From Spirochaetia bacterium (lineage in GTDB: Bacteria; Spirochaetota; Spirochaetia; DTKZ01): DNA of 14,696 nucleotides. The notes below the pieces were generated by a model. That model searched no databases. It saw only the letters and a program-made list of their open reading frames with translations, and was not told where the DNA came from. The DNA is taken from NCBI GenBank assembly GCA_031270615.1, contig JAISXE010000371.1:1-14696 (forward strand), read 5' to 3'. This document shows, one piece after another, positions 1 to 6,965 of the stretch. The stretch's first letter is position 1. Every line of letters begins with the position of its first letter. The position numbers and the translations under genes were made by a program.

Positions 1-13
1 CTGATTGCAACCA

Positions 14-110
14 CTGGGCGAAGCCCCGCAAAATCACGCAATTTCCGTGATTGCTGTGCCCTGTGGTCAGTGAGGTCCGTGGTTTCTCTTATTCTGTTGC
101 GCAAGGCGGG
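14..110. repeat. Dispersed intergenic repeat, copy 1 (short form)
   Basis: This non-coding stretch matches a longer copy at 1981-2180. The left part, from GGCGAAGCCCCG through a CACGCAATTTCCGTG core, is almost identical in both copies. The right part also matches: a GTCCGTGGTTT-like motif followed by GCGCAAGGCGGG. Within it, 32-52 is a perfect 7-bp inverted repeat (AATCACG / CGTGATT, 7-nt loop). The copies flank the psd-pssA pair on both sides in the same orientation. I see no coding potential in 1-157. The repeat family is not one I can name. Confidence 0.6.
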
Positions 111-117
111 GAATTAT

Positions 118-134
118 TTAGGGACAAGCCCTAA
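118..134 (-). terminator. Weak hairpin downstream of pssA
   Basis: A perfect 6-bp stem (TTAGGG / CCCTAA) with a 5-nt loop lies 24 nt beyond the pssA stop, on the side where transcription would end. Read on the minus strand it is followed by ATAATT, not a proper U-tract. It is therefore at best a weak intrinsic terminator and could be part of the neighbouring repeat. Confidence 0.3.
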
Positions 135-157
135 GAGCGCTAGGAGCCTGGCACGAT

Positions 158-1081
158 TCAAACTGCGGGCGGCCCGCCGCCGCTTTGTTCCAGGGCGGCG
201 GGCGCGGCGTTTTTCCGGCGGAAAAGCTTTGCGCACAAAGCGCGCAAAAGCCCCGTAAGGGCAAAACCGCAGAAGCAGACAACAATCGCGAGCTGGATAT
301 ACCAAATAAGGAGCAGCCCCGCGAAAAGGATTCCCAAAAATGTCGAAAAGGATTTTTTTCCCCGCAGATAGTAGTTCACCACATGGGCATAGCGGATGCG
401 CGTTACCATAAGGATTCCCGCGACAAAGGTTAGCACGGGAAGGGCCCACACCGTGGCGGATTCGATCACGCGGAAAAGCCCCCGCGAATGGTCCGCCAGT
501 TTCGGAAGAATATCCTGCTGGAAAATAACCAGGCTTACCACGACACCCGCGGCCGCGGGAGACGGCAGGCCGGAAAAATTCATGTGCGCGGACTCGTCCT
601 CCTCGTTTTCCACGTTAAAGCGGGCAAGGCGGATAACGGCGCAGACGACGTACACGATGGCGATAAGCAGCACGGCCCGGCTTATAACAAGCGCAAGCCC
701 GGGACTCACCGCGCGCCAGCTTTCAAGATGGAAATCCACAACCTTCATCATAAGGAAGGCCGGGGCCACGCCGAAACTGATGACATCCGACAGGCTGTCA
801 AGCTGGCCTCCGAAGCTGGACGTGGTTTTGGAAAGACGCGCGACCCGCCCGTCCATCACGTCGGCGACCATCGCCAGGAAAATCATGTAGCCCGACAGGG
901 CAAGCAGCGTGAACCCCGGACGCTGGAACACCAGGATTTCCGCAGCCGAACTGCGGCTGGCATACACTATCGCGATAAAACCGCACATGGCGTTTAACAG
1001 GGTTATAAGCGAAGGAAGAATCGCTATGTATTTCAGTTTTCTGCGGCCCGTCCGGCCTGGTCTTTTTTCTTTGTCAGCCAT
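158..1081 (-). CDS. pssA: CDP-diacylglycerol--serine O-phosphatidyltransferase (PS synthase)
   Basis: A 307-residue integral membrane enzyme that joins CDP-diacylglycerol and L-serine to give phosphatidylserine and CMP, the first committed step to phosphatidylethanolamine. The CDP-alcohol phosphotransferase signature is complete: D74, D77-G78, A81-R82, G91, D95, D99. The segments RLARFN (151-156) and GLPSPAAA (171-178) are typical of the bacterial membrane PS synthases. About six hydrophobic segments are visible (near 20-42, 57-75, 130-150, 172-190, 208-226 and 245-273). The C-terminus ends in a basic, then Gly/Pro/Ala-rich tail. It is somewhat longer than many family members. The ATG directly follows the psd stop codon (TAAATG), and there is no clear ribosome binding site of its own, so translation is probably coupled to psd. 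Confidence 0.95.
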   Translation of the reverse strand: MADKEKRPGRTGRRKLKYIAILPSLITLLNAMCGFIAIVYASRSSAAEILVFQRPGFTLLALSGYMIFLAMVADVMDGRVARLSKTTSSFGGQLDSLSDVISFGVAPAFLMMKVVDFHLESWRAVSPGLALVISRAVLLIAIVYVVCAVIRLARFNVENEEDESAHMNFSGLPSPAAAGVVVSLVIFQQDILPKLADHSRGLFRVIESATVWALPVLTFVAGILMVTRIRYAHVVNYYLRGKKSFSTFLGILFAGLLLIWYIQLAIVVCFCGFALTGLLRALCAKLFRRKNAAPAALEQSGGGPPAV

Positions 1082-1762
1082 TTATCTGTACCGTATAAGG
1101 GGGCTTAGGCCCGCCCGCACCGCATCGCCGATTTTTACCACGACATCGTAACGGCCCCCTTCCGAAGTGGGAAGGTAGAGTTCCGTGCGCGAACCGAATT
1201 TGATCATGCCAAAGCTTTCCCCCTGCGCGTATTCGGCGCCTTCCTTCGCCGCGCACACGATATGGCGCGCGATGGCCCCGCTTATCTGCCGCACCAAAAG
1301 CCGGTCGGCCGGCTGCGCAAGGCGCGTCATAAGAAGGTCGTTGGACTCGTTCACCCTGCCCGACTCCGCCGACATGGCGTTTTTGAACGCGCCCTTTTTG
1401 TAGGTGATCCTGTCAATTTTCACCGAGCAGGGCGCCCTGTTGATGTGGACGTTGAAAACGCTCAAAAAAATGCCTATCCGCAAAGCCCTCTGCCCCAAGC
1501 CGCCGCCCTCATCAAGGACGCTGATATCCGTCACCTTCCCGTCCGCAGGCGAAAACAGGGTCTTCTCGTCGCGCAGGATTTCCCTTCGGGGGTCCCGAAA
1601 AAAGGAAAACATCCACACCACAACAAGGCCCAGGACAATCTCAAGCGGCGCGAGCCACAGGGCGGGCGCGAACAGCCAAGCCAGGGCCGCCATCAGCGCC
1701 AGCGCCAACGCAGGAAAAACCACCACCTGGGGCAACCCGTACTTTGTAAGAGGTATCCTCAT
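1082..1762 (-). CDS. psd: Phosphatidylserine decarboxylase proenzyme, short type
   Basis: This gene of 226 residues decarboxylates phosphatidylserine to phosphatidylethanolamine at the membrane, acting on the product of the adjacent pssA. One or two hydrophobic segments (about 11-31 and 36-54) precede FFRDP (54-58), SPADGKV (71-77, with Asp74) and FLSVFNVHINRAP (99-111, with His106). The self-cleavage site is the FGSR motif at 189-192. Cleavage between Gly190 and Ser191 would give a beta chain and a short alpha chain with a pyruvoyl group. The length fits the short PSD-A type. I chose ATG 1762 over an in-frame TTG at 1798 because that TTG is the first half of the apparent -35 box and family members start near MRxxxxYG. 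There is no Shine-Dalgarno sequence; see the promoter entry. Confidence 0.93.
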   Translation of the reverse strand: MRIPLTKYGLPQVVVFPALALALMAALAWLFAPALWLAPLEIVLGLVVVWMFSFFRDPRREILRDEKTLFSPADGKVTDISVLDEGGGLGQRALRIGIFLSVFNVHINRAPCSVKIDRITYKKGAFKNAMSAESGRVNESNDLLMTRLAQPADRLLVRQISGAIARHIVCAAKEGAEYAQGESFGMIKFGSRTELYLPTSEGGRYDVVVKIGDAVRAGLSPLIRYR

Positions 1763-1769
1763 GCGGCAC

Positions 1770-1798
1770 AGTGTAGCAAATACCGCAGCAAAGGGCAA
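1770..1798 (-). promoter_or_regulatory. psd-pssA promoter, predicted leaderless
   Basis: On the minus strand the -35 is TTGCCC (1793-1798), the spacer is 17 bp, and the -10 is TACACT (1770-1775). The -10 is followed by exactly 7 nt and then the psd ATG. Each box matches the sigma-70 consensus at four of six positions, so alone it is modest. Transcription would start at or one base before the ATG. The same geometry recurs at the fic and glycyl radical enzyme genes, which raises my confidence. Confidence 0.55.
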
Positions 1799-1801
1799 GG
1801 G

Positions 1802-1840
1802 GGCAGTTTTTGCCGGGGCCGCGCCCCGGCAAAAACTGCC
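1802..1840. repeat. Perfect 18-bp inverted repeat upstream of psd
   Basis: The arms at 1802-1819 and 1823-1840 are perfect reverse complements with a 3-nt spacer. Each arm combines a T5/A5 run with a GCCGGGGC-type GC core. It sits immediately upstream of the psd -35 box, outside the predicted transcript. The T-run is 5' and the A-run 3' on both strands, which is the wrong order for an intrinsic terminator. A similar T-run/GC/A-run palindrome lies at 12246-12274. Confidence 0.8.
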
Positions 1841-1915
1841 GGCGGAAATTGCGGAGAAATCGCGTGATAGCCCCCAGTGTGCTACCGGCTATACAGCAAC
1901 CTGCCTGAATGCAGG

Positions 1916-1933
1916 GCGATTGCCTGCAATCGC
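1916..1933. repeat. Near-continuous 8-bp palindrome
   Basis: GCGATTGC and GCAATCGC are separated by 2 nt. It lies in the 1841-1980 part of the psd-fic intergenic region, which otherwise shows no gene. The role is unknown. Confidence 0.5.
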
Positions 1934-1980
1934 AGTCGCGGTTTATTGGCCTCCCGCGATTTCCCTGCTTGTCGCAATAA

Positions 1981-2180
1981 GGCGAAGCCCCGAAAATCAC
2001 GCAATTTCCGTGCTTGAAGCCGTCAGTGGTTTTTGCCAGGGGCTGATTGCGGACCTTAACTTGTTGACAGTGGCCATTAACCGCGGACCACACTGACGGC
2101 ACTGACGGCAAAAAGCAAAAAAGCCCGCGCGCGTTTTCCGTGTGGCCAGTGGTTTCCCGCATCCTTCCGCGCAAGGCGGG
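1981..2180. repeat. Dispersed intergenic repeat, copy 2 (long form)
   Basis: The two ends match the short copy at 14-110, but about 100 bp of extra sequence is inserted between them. The extra part carries GCCGTCAGTG (2019-2028), facing CACTGACGGC (2091-2100) as a 10-bp inverted repeat. The latter belongs to a 9-bp tandem duplication (2091-2108). The right end includes GTGGCCAGTGGTTT and GCGCAAGGCGGG. GTCCGTGGTT-like motifs also occur at 6783-6965. No protein-coding potential is apparent. Confidence 0.55.
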
Positions 2181-2208
2181 TTAAACCGCCATTATTTTCG
2201 GCAAAGCC

Positions 2209-2237
2209 TTGAACCAGCTACAAACATCGGATATGAT
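2209..2237 (+). promoter_or_regulatory. fic promoter, predicted leaderless, with overlapping inverted repeat
   Basis: The -35 is TTGAAC (2209-2214), the spacer is 17 bp, and the -10 is TATGAT (2232-2237). Exactly 7 nt follow before ATG 2245. An inverted repeat, ATGATA-AA-TATCAT (2233-2246), covers the -10 and the start codon and would be a natural operator. No Shine-Dalgarno sequence is visible. Confidence 0.6.
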
Positions 2238-2244
2238 AAATATC

Positions 2245-3210
2245 ATGAAAACCGATATTATCAACAGCAGCCTGTCCAGCCTGCTGAAAAGCATCAAGGG
2301 CAAAAAAAACGAGGTGGACGCACTCAGGCCCTTTCCTCCTGAAATCGTCCGTAAACTGGATGAACAGTTTACCCTCGAATGGACATATAACTCCAACGCC
2401 CTTGAAGGCAATACCTTAAGCCTCCGGGAAACCGATTTGGTCATAAATAGAGGGCTGACTATCGGAAATAAAACATTAAAAGAGCATTTTGAGGCCATCA
2501 ACCACAAGGAAGGCATTCAGTTGTTATATGGTTTTGTTAAAAAGAAAATGCATTTGGACGAAAACGTTATTCTGGGAATCCATAAAATCATAGTAAAAAA
2601 CATAAGCGATACAGACGCGGGGCATTATCGGAACGAAAACGCTATGATAACGGGGGCAGCGCATATACCCCCTTCAGCCATAAAGATCCCCGGATTGATG
2701 GCGGAATTTATGGAATGGTATTATGGGCACAAATCAAAATTATCCATCGTGGAATTGGCCGGATGGGTCCATTACAAAATTGTTTACATCCATCCGTTTA
2801 TCGACGGGAATGGGCGGACGGCCCGGCTGCTTATGAACCTGGTATTATTGCAGAATGGCTATCCGCCTGCTGTAATATTAAATATCGACAGAAAAAAATA
2901 TTACCGGGTATTAAAAGAGGCGGATCGGGAACAGTATGACAACTATTTTAACTTTATCGGCAGGTCCATAGAACGCTCGTTGTTAATATACCTGAATGCG
3001 TTGAAAAGCAAAAACGACAAAGAGGATAGATACGGCTACATGAATTTGCAGGAAGCTTCAAAAATGTGTGACTATGGCATAGAGTATTTATCGTATCTAG
3101 CCCGGACCGGGCGTTTGAAGGCAATAAAGACACAAAGGAACTGGCTGACCACCAAAGAAGCCTTAATGGATTATATCGAACGCATAAGCCGAGCCGAAAA
3201 AAAACAATAG
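2245..3210 (+). CDS. Fic-domain protein (predicted AMP transferase) with C-terminal DNA-binding-like domain
   Basis: A 321-residue Fic/DOC family protein. These enzymes usually transfer AMP from ATP to a hydroxyl of a target protein. The catalytic motif is intact, HPFIDGNGRTAR at 183-194, with His183. The N-terminal autoinhibitory motif (S/T)xxxE(G/N) is present as SNALEG (50-55, Glu54), so this is a self-inhibited class II Fic. After about residue 258 the chain becomes a small helical domain of excisionase/MerR helix-turn-helix type (MNLQEASKMC, then WLTTKEAL). I chose ATG 2245. An in-frame ATG at 2233 lies inside the -10 box, and a TTG at 2209 is the -35 box. Base composition differs sharply from the neighbours (2521-2580 has 18 G+C of 60), which suggests transfer. 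It stands alone, convergent with the activase gene and ending 8 bp from it. Confidence 0.92.
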   Translation: MKTDIINSSLSSLLKSIKGKKNEVDALRPFPPEIVRKLDEQFTLEWTYNSNALEGNTLSLRETDLVINRGLTIGNKTLKEHFEAINHKEGIQLLYGFVKKKMHLDENVILGIHKIIVKNISDTDAGHYRNENAMITGAAHIPPSAIKIPGLMAEFMEWYYGHKSKLSIVELAGWVHYKIVYIHPFIDGNGRTARLLMNLVLLQNGYPPAVILNIDRKKYYRVLKEADREQYDNYFNFIGRSIERSLLIYLNALKSKNDKEDRYGYMNLQEASKMCDYGIEYLSYLARTGRLKAIKTQRNWLTTKEALMDYIERISRAEKKQ

Positions 3211-3218
3211 CCCCAGGG

Positions 3219-4139
3219 TCAGCCCCCGATCCGCACCTTGAGCCCGCGTTTTTCCACGGCGGGTTTAAGCCTTTCAATGCCTTCCACGATTTCCGCCGTG
3301 GGGGGCGGGGAACCAAAAGTTTTCAGGGGATAGGCGCGGCCCAGGAGGGCGTATTTGCCCGATCCGTATCCGTGGTAGGGCAGGAAGTCGATTTCTTTCA
3401 GGCCCAGGGCCGCGGCCCGGTCCGCTATGGCAAGAAGTTCTTCCCCGCTGCCGTTGAAGCCGGGAATAACCGGGACGCGCGCCGTGACGCCGGAATGCAG
3501 CCGAAGAAGTTTTTCAAGGTTTTCCTGAATCAGGCAGGTATCCGCGCCGGTAAAGCGTTTGTGCTTCCGGGGGTCCGTGTGTTTAATGTCAAACAAAAAA
3601 TAATCGACATGGGGAATGACGCGGGTAAAATTCTCCCAGGGAACGTGGCCCGCCGTCTCGACGGCCGTCGAAAGGCCCTTTGCCTTGAAGCCCCGAAGAA
3701 CAGCCCCGGCGAATTCCGGCTGGGCAAGGGGTTCCCCGCCGCCCAGGGTCAGCCCCCCGCCTGAACGGCGGAAAAACGGCTCATCCCGGAACACTTCCTC
3801 CACGGCCTCCTGGGCGCTCATTTCCCGGCCTTCCATCGTGCGCCCCCCCGCATAGCAGACTTCGGCGCAGGCGCCGCAGGACGTGCAGGCCGCGCGGTCA
3901 AATGAAAAGCCCCCGTCTTCCTTTGTTATGGCGCGGGCCGGACAGGCCCCGGCGCAGGCCCCGCAGGCTATACACGCATCGGGCTTAAACGAAAGCTCCC
4001 TCGCAAAAGACTGGGATTCGGGATTGCTGCACCACCAGCAGGACAGGGGGCAGCCTTTCAGGAAAAGGATTGTCCTGATCCCAGGTCCGTCGTGGATGGA
4101 ATGGCGCTGGATATTGAAAACAATGCCCCTGCAAGCCAT
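3219..4139 (-). CDS. Glycyl radical enzyme activase (radical SAM)
   Basis: This 306-residue radical-SAM protein uses S-adenosylmethionine and reducing electrons to form the glycyl radical on the partner enzyme encoded just upstream. The radical-SAM cysteines are C30, C34 and C37 (CPLSCWWC), and LGGGEPL (132-138) is the SAM-binding GGE motif. Two ferredoxin-type [4Fe-4S] motifs are inserted after it: C56/C59/C62/C66 and C85/C88/C91/C95. That insertion is typical of activases for diol dehydratase, decarboxylase and lyase type glycyl radical enzymes. The classical pyruvate formate-lyase activase lacks it. The ATG begins 9 nt after the partner's stop, with no evident ribosome binding site, so coupling is likely. 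I see no clear terminator in the 8 bp before the convergent fic gene. Confidence 0.93.
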   Translation of the reverse strand: MACRGIVFNIQRHSIHDGPGIRTILFLKGCPLSCWWCSNPESQSFARELSFKPDACIACGACAGACPARAITKEDGGFSFDRAACTSCGACAEVCYAGGRTMEGREMSAQEAVEEVFRDEPFFRRSGGGLTLGGGEPLAQPEFAGAVLRGFKAKGLSTAVETAGHVPWENFTRVIPHVDYFLFDIKHTDPRKHKRFTGADTCLIQENLEKLLRLHSGVTARVPVIPGFNGSGEELLAIADRAAALGLKEIDFLPYHGYGSGKYALLGRAYPLKTFGSPPPTAEIVEGIERLKPAVEKRGLKVRIGG

Positions 4140-4148
4140 AAAAAACCG

Positions 4149-6497
4149 TCAGGCCAGGATTTGTTCCGTGCGGTTTATAATGTCGTCCTGCAATTCTTTT
4201 TCGAGCGCCGTGAAATACGCGCTGTAACCCGCGACCCGCACAACAAGATCGCCGTATTTTTCGGGATGGGCCTGGGCGTCTTTCAGCGTTTCCGTGGTAA
4301 TGACATTGTACTGGCACTCCCAGCCGCCCAGATCGATGAAACCCCGCATATAGTCGGCAAAAAGCCCAATCTTCCCCTCCCCCTCAAAAACCGAGGGGTG
4401 GAACCTCTGGTTCAGCACGCAGCCGTGGGGCACCTTCACGTTGTCAAGCTTGCCCACGGATTTTGCCACCGCGGTGGCGCCGTTTTTGTCCATGCCGTGG
4501 TTCGGGGAAATACCCCCGTCGTTCAAAGGCTGCCCCGCCCTGCGCCCGTCCGCGCTCGCGGCGGTTTTGATCCCGAAAGGAATATTCGCCGACAAATAGT
4601 ACAGGGCGCCGATAAAGGGGCCGCCCCGCGCGTTTGTGTACAGCCGCAGCTCGTCGCAGAAAATCCGCAGCACCTCGTTGCAGATACTGTCCACCTCGTC
4701 GACATCGTTGCCGAATTTCGGGGCGCGGTTTATCAGCATCTGCCGCAGCGGCTCCCTGTCCGCGAAATCCGACCGCAGGGCCTCCACAAGATCGGGGAAG
4801 GATATTTTCCCCTCCTCGAACACCAGCTTTTTGATGGCGCACAGGGAGTCGCCCACCGTGATCGGGCCCACGCCCAGCGGCGAGCTCGTGTTGTACACCG
4901 CGCCGCCCCGGTTAAACTCGATGCCGCGCTCAAGACAGCCGTCCACAACCGTCGAATAAAAAGGCAGCGGCACAATATCCGCGTGGGCCACATCAAGAAT
5001 GTTGTCGTATTCCGCCAAACGCCCCACAAAATACCGCACCTGGGCCGTGAAAGCCGCAACCACATCGCCGAAGGACGAAAAACCCTCCACGCCCCCCGTG
5101 GCCGGCCCCATCCGGCAGCCCGTCTGCATGCACACGCCGTCATTCAGCGCAAGCTCCAGGCATTTCGCCAGATTCACCTGCCCGCTGTTCCCCCAACTGT
5201 TCGTCTTGCCCTCGATGACAGCCTCGCTGCACCCCAGAAGATTAAAATTCCACGCATCCTCTTTGGCCACACCTATGCCTTCCATGGAACGGATAATCAC
5301 CTCGTCCCCGAAAATCTTGATCTTGTTGATCCCGGCCCGGATATTCACCGCGGCCTTACGCAAAAGCCCCTCCGGCGTTTCCCTGTGGATACGCAAGGCA
5401 ATATCCGGCTGGACAAGACGCACATCAAGGTCCGCGTCAAGAATCATGTACGAAAGCTCGTTCGTCGCGTCGCTCCCGTCCCCCCGGCAGCCCCCGATGG
5501 TAATGCACTGCCCGTGCCCCGGCCCCTGCAAAAACCGCGTGGCCTGGTTTGAGTATATCTTGTCAACCTCGTTCAGCTTCAAAAAGAAACACTCAAGGAT
5601 TTCCATCGCCGAATCCTCAGTCAATTCCCCCGAAGCAATATCCCGGCGGTAGTAATCGATCAAAGTCTGGTCAAGGCGGCCCAAAACAACCGACAGGCCG
5701 TTAGCCTCAAGCTGGATGGCAATCTGGCAAAAATAAATAAACTGCAGCGCCTCCTGGAACGTGGCAGCCGGGGCGGCCGGCACGCGGCGGCAAATCCGCG
5801 AAATCCCCAAAAGCTCCCGCCGGCGCGCCGCGCCCCTTTCGCCGCCGCCCATCTCGTCCGCGAGGTTTTCCGCGAGATCCGCGTAGCGTGAGGCGAAATT
5901 GATAACAGCCTCGCAGGAAACAGCGCACGCCTCATAAAAATCCCGGTTCTCGCCGGACATCTTCTTCCTGCATTCCGCCGCCAGCGCGGCATAGCCCTTT
6001 TTAAGCAAATACGCGTAATTCGGCGAAAAATGCCCCGGCCCGGACATCGTGTAATTTTCGTTCCCAAAAACGCCCAGGGAATGAACCGCCTTCAAGTCCT
6101 CCCCCAGCCTCCCCCGCGCCTGGTCCCGGAGGCAGCGGCCTTCCCAGTACGGGACGATCCTGCGCAGCTCCACCTTCTGCTCCTCGGTAATAAAGAACCT
6201 GTCGCCCTTGCGGACCATAAAATCGTCCATCTGGTCGCGGATCCAATCGATGGCATATTCCGGGAAAAACGGAACCCCCCGCCGTTTCTTGTTCTGGTTG
6301 CCCACGATAAGCTCGTCGGGCCTAATCTCGATGCTCGTGCGCTCCAGAAGGTCCGCGAACACATAAGCCCTCTTCAGGAGCGGCGGAAGCCCCTCGTGCC
6401 TCCGGTAACTCTCCGTAACGATCTCGGCCCGCTCGGTATCGACCTGGCGGATACTGTCCAAAAATTCCTGTTTCAGACGCGCTATTCGGCTATTCAT
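4149..6497 (-). CDS. Glycyl radical enzyme of unknown substrate (PFL-like superfamily)
   Basis: This enzyme of 782 residues has the full PFL-like domain and a C-terminal glycine-radical domain. The radical motif is VVRVAGYSAYF, with the radical on Gly757. The active-site thiyl motif is LLGCSEAVIEGK, with Cys423 and Glu425. Pyruvate formate-lyase has two adjacent cysteines here, so this is not PFL. The Cys-x-Glu arrangement is that of glycyl radical dehydratases, C-N/C-S lyases and arylacetate decarboxylases, but those I know usually have Val between Cys and Glu and often Pro after it. Here they are Ser and Ala. I therefore do not assign a substrate. ATG 6497 is preferred over TTG 6533, which is part of the -35 box; the start MNSRIARLKQE resembles family N-termini. 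It forms a two-gene unit with its activase. Confidence 0.92.
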   Translation of the reverse strand: MNSRIARLKQEFLDSIRQVDTERAEIVTESYRRHEGLPPLLKRAYVFADLLERTSIEIRPDELIVGNQNKKRRGVPFFPEYAIDWIRDQMDDFMVRKGDRFFITEEQKVELRRIVPYWEGRCLRDQARGRLGEDLKAVHSLGVFGNENYTMSGPGHFSPNYAYLLKKGYAALAAECRKKMSGENRDFYEACAVSCEAVINFASRYADLAENLADEMGGGERGAARRRELLGISRICRRVPAAPAATFQEALQFIYFCQIAIQLEANGLSVVLGRLDQTLIDYYRRDIASGELTEDSAMEILECFFLKLNEVDKIYSNQATRFLQGPGHGQCITIGGCRGDGSDATNELSYMILDADLDVRLVQPDIALRIHRETPEGLLRKAAVNIRAGINKIKIFGDEVIIRSMEGIGVAKEDAWNFNLLGCSEAVIEGKTNSWGNSGQVNLAKCLELALNDGVCMQTGCRMGPATGGVEGFSSFGDVVAAFTAQVRYFVGRLAEYDNILDVAHADIVPLPFYSTVVDGCLERGIEFNRGGAVYNTSSPLGVGPITVGDSLCAIKKLVFEEGKISFPDLVEALRSDFADREPLRQMLINRAPKFGNDVDEVDSICNEVLRIFCDELRLYTNARGGPFIGALYYLSANIPFGIKTAASADGRRAGQPLNDGGISPNHGMDKNGATAVAKSVGKLDNVKVPHGCVLNQRFHPSVFEGEGKIGLFADYMRGFIDLGGWECQYNVITTETLKDAQAHPEKYGDLVVRVAGYSAYFTALEKELQDDIINRTEQILA

Positions 6498-6504
6498 AGC
6501 AACC

Positions 6505-6533
6505 AGTATACCCCCCACCTGGAAATTTGTCAA
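6505..6533 (-). promoter_or_regulatory. Strong promoter of the glycyl radical enzyme unit, predicted leaderless
   Basis: On the minus strand, TTGACA (6528-6533, perfect consensus) and TATACT (6505-6510, five of six) are separated by 17 bp. The -10 ends 7 nt before ATG 6497, so transcription should begin at or next to the start codon. A purine-rich AGGTGGGGGG (6511-6520) lies inside the spacer. It is 13 nt from the ATG, too far for a usual ribosome binding site, and would be outside the transcript. Confidence 0.8.
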
Positions 6534-6582
6534 ACAAACAAAAGCAGGAGCAAAGTGTAATTTAAAAAGAATTTGGGCGCCT

Positions 6583-6677
6583 CCCCCGCGCCTGGCGGCG
6601 CGGGGGCCGGGCTTTCCGCTCCAACTCCTCGCGCTGCCGCGCTGCGGGGTTTCCGCTCCAATCCCTGGCGCATGGGC
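6583..6677. repeat. Composite palindromic repeat element, copy A
   Basis: It starts with a perfect 10-bp inverted repeat (CCCCCGCGCC / GGCGCGGGGG, 4-nt loop). Next comes CCGGGCTTTCCGCTCCAA, then TCCTCG and a GC-rich middle. It ends with a second GGTTTCCGCTCCAA followed by CCCTGGCGCATGGGC. The same order (hairpin, CTTTCCGCTCCAA, TCCTCG, middle, CTTTCCGCT, TGCGC) appears at 12246-12345. The 15-mer CCCTGGCGCATGGGC recurs at 6759-6773. Confidence 0.6.
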
Positions 6678-6865
6678 GGCAGACCGTTTTGCTTTACCAA
6701 CACGGGGCTTTCAGCCCACGGCCTGCTTGTACGGCCTTTTAAGAAAATTGCGACCAGCCCCTGGCGCATGGGCTGTCGAAGAACAAGAGAGACCACTGAC
6801 CGCGCGGAAAACACGGACAAACCCAAGGCGCAGGCTGGGAAATGTCATGCAAAAGCGCGGCCCTC

Positions 6866-6965
6866 TTCTTTATTTCTTTTTGTCGCCAGTGCCGTCCGTG
6901 CAGTCCGTGGTTCAATTCTTTATTTCTTTTTGTCGTCAGCGCCGTCAGTGCAGTCCGTGGTTCAA
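6866..6965. repeat. 50-bp tandem repeat, two copies
   Basis: Units at 6866-6915 and 6916-6965 differ at only three positions, and a third unit begins (TTCTT) before similarity ends. Each unit has a T-rich start and ends with CAGTCCGTGGTTCAA. The latter motif relates it to the CCGTGGTTT/CCAGTGGTTT motifs at 58-95, 2079-2154 and, inverted, 6783-6810. Confidence 0.85.

Noticed and set aside
1802..1840. Inverted repeat as an intrinsic terminator
   Set aside because: The T-run precedes and the A-run follows the GC stem on both strands, so no U-tract trails the hairpin. The same applies to 12246-12274.
1841..2208. Small genes in the psd-fic intergenic region
   Set aside because: Open frames there are made of repeat sequence and show no recognisable protein features or ribosome binding sites.
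3212..3757. 16-bp identical sequence CCCAGGGTCAGCCCCC at 3212-3227 and 3742-3757
   Set aside because: The second copy lies inside conserved activase coding sequence (the TLGGGE region). The sequence is low-complexity and GC-rich, so it is most likely coincidence.
4092..5552. Long plus-strand open frame of 486 codons opposite the glycyl radical enzyme gene
   Set aside because: It lies antisense to a gene with complete catalytic motifs. Its His/Arg/Pro-rich translation is typical of the complement of GC-rich coding DNA. Other long antisense frames in the window were dismissed for the same reason.
4149..6497. Naming the enzyme pyruvate formate-lyase
   Set aside because: PFL needs two adjacent active-site cysteines. 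Here there is one, in a Gly-Cys-Ser-Glu context, and the activase has extra ferredoxin clusters.
6866..6965. Tandem repeat as a CRISPR array
   Set aside because: The whole 50-bp unit is repeated, with no variable spacers; there are only two copies and no cas genes.
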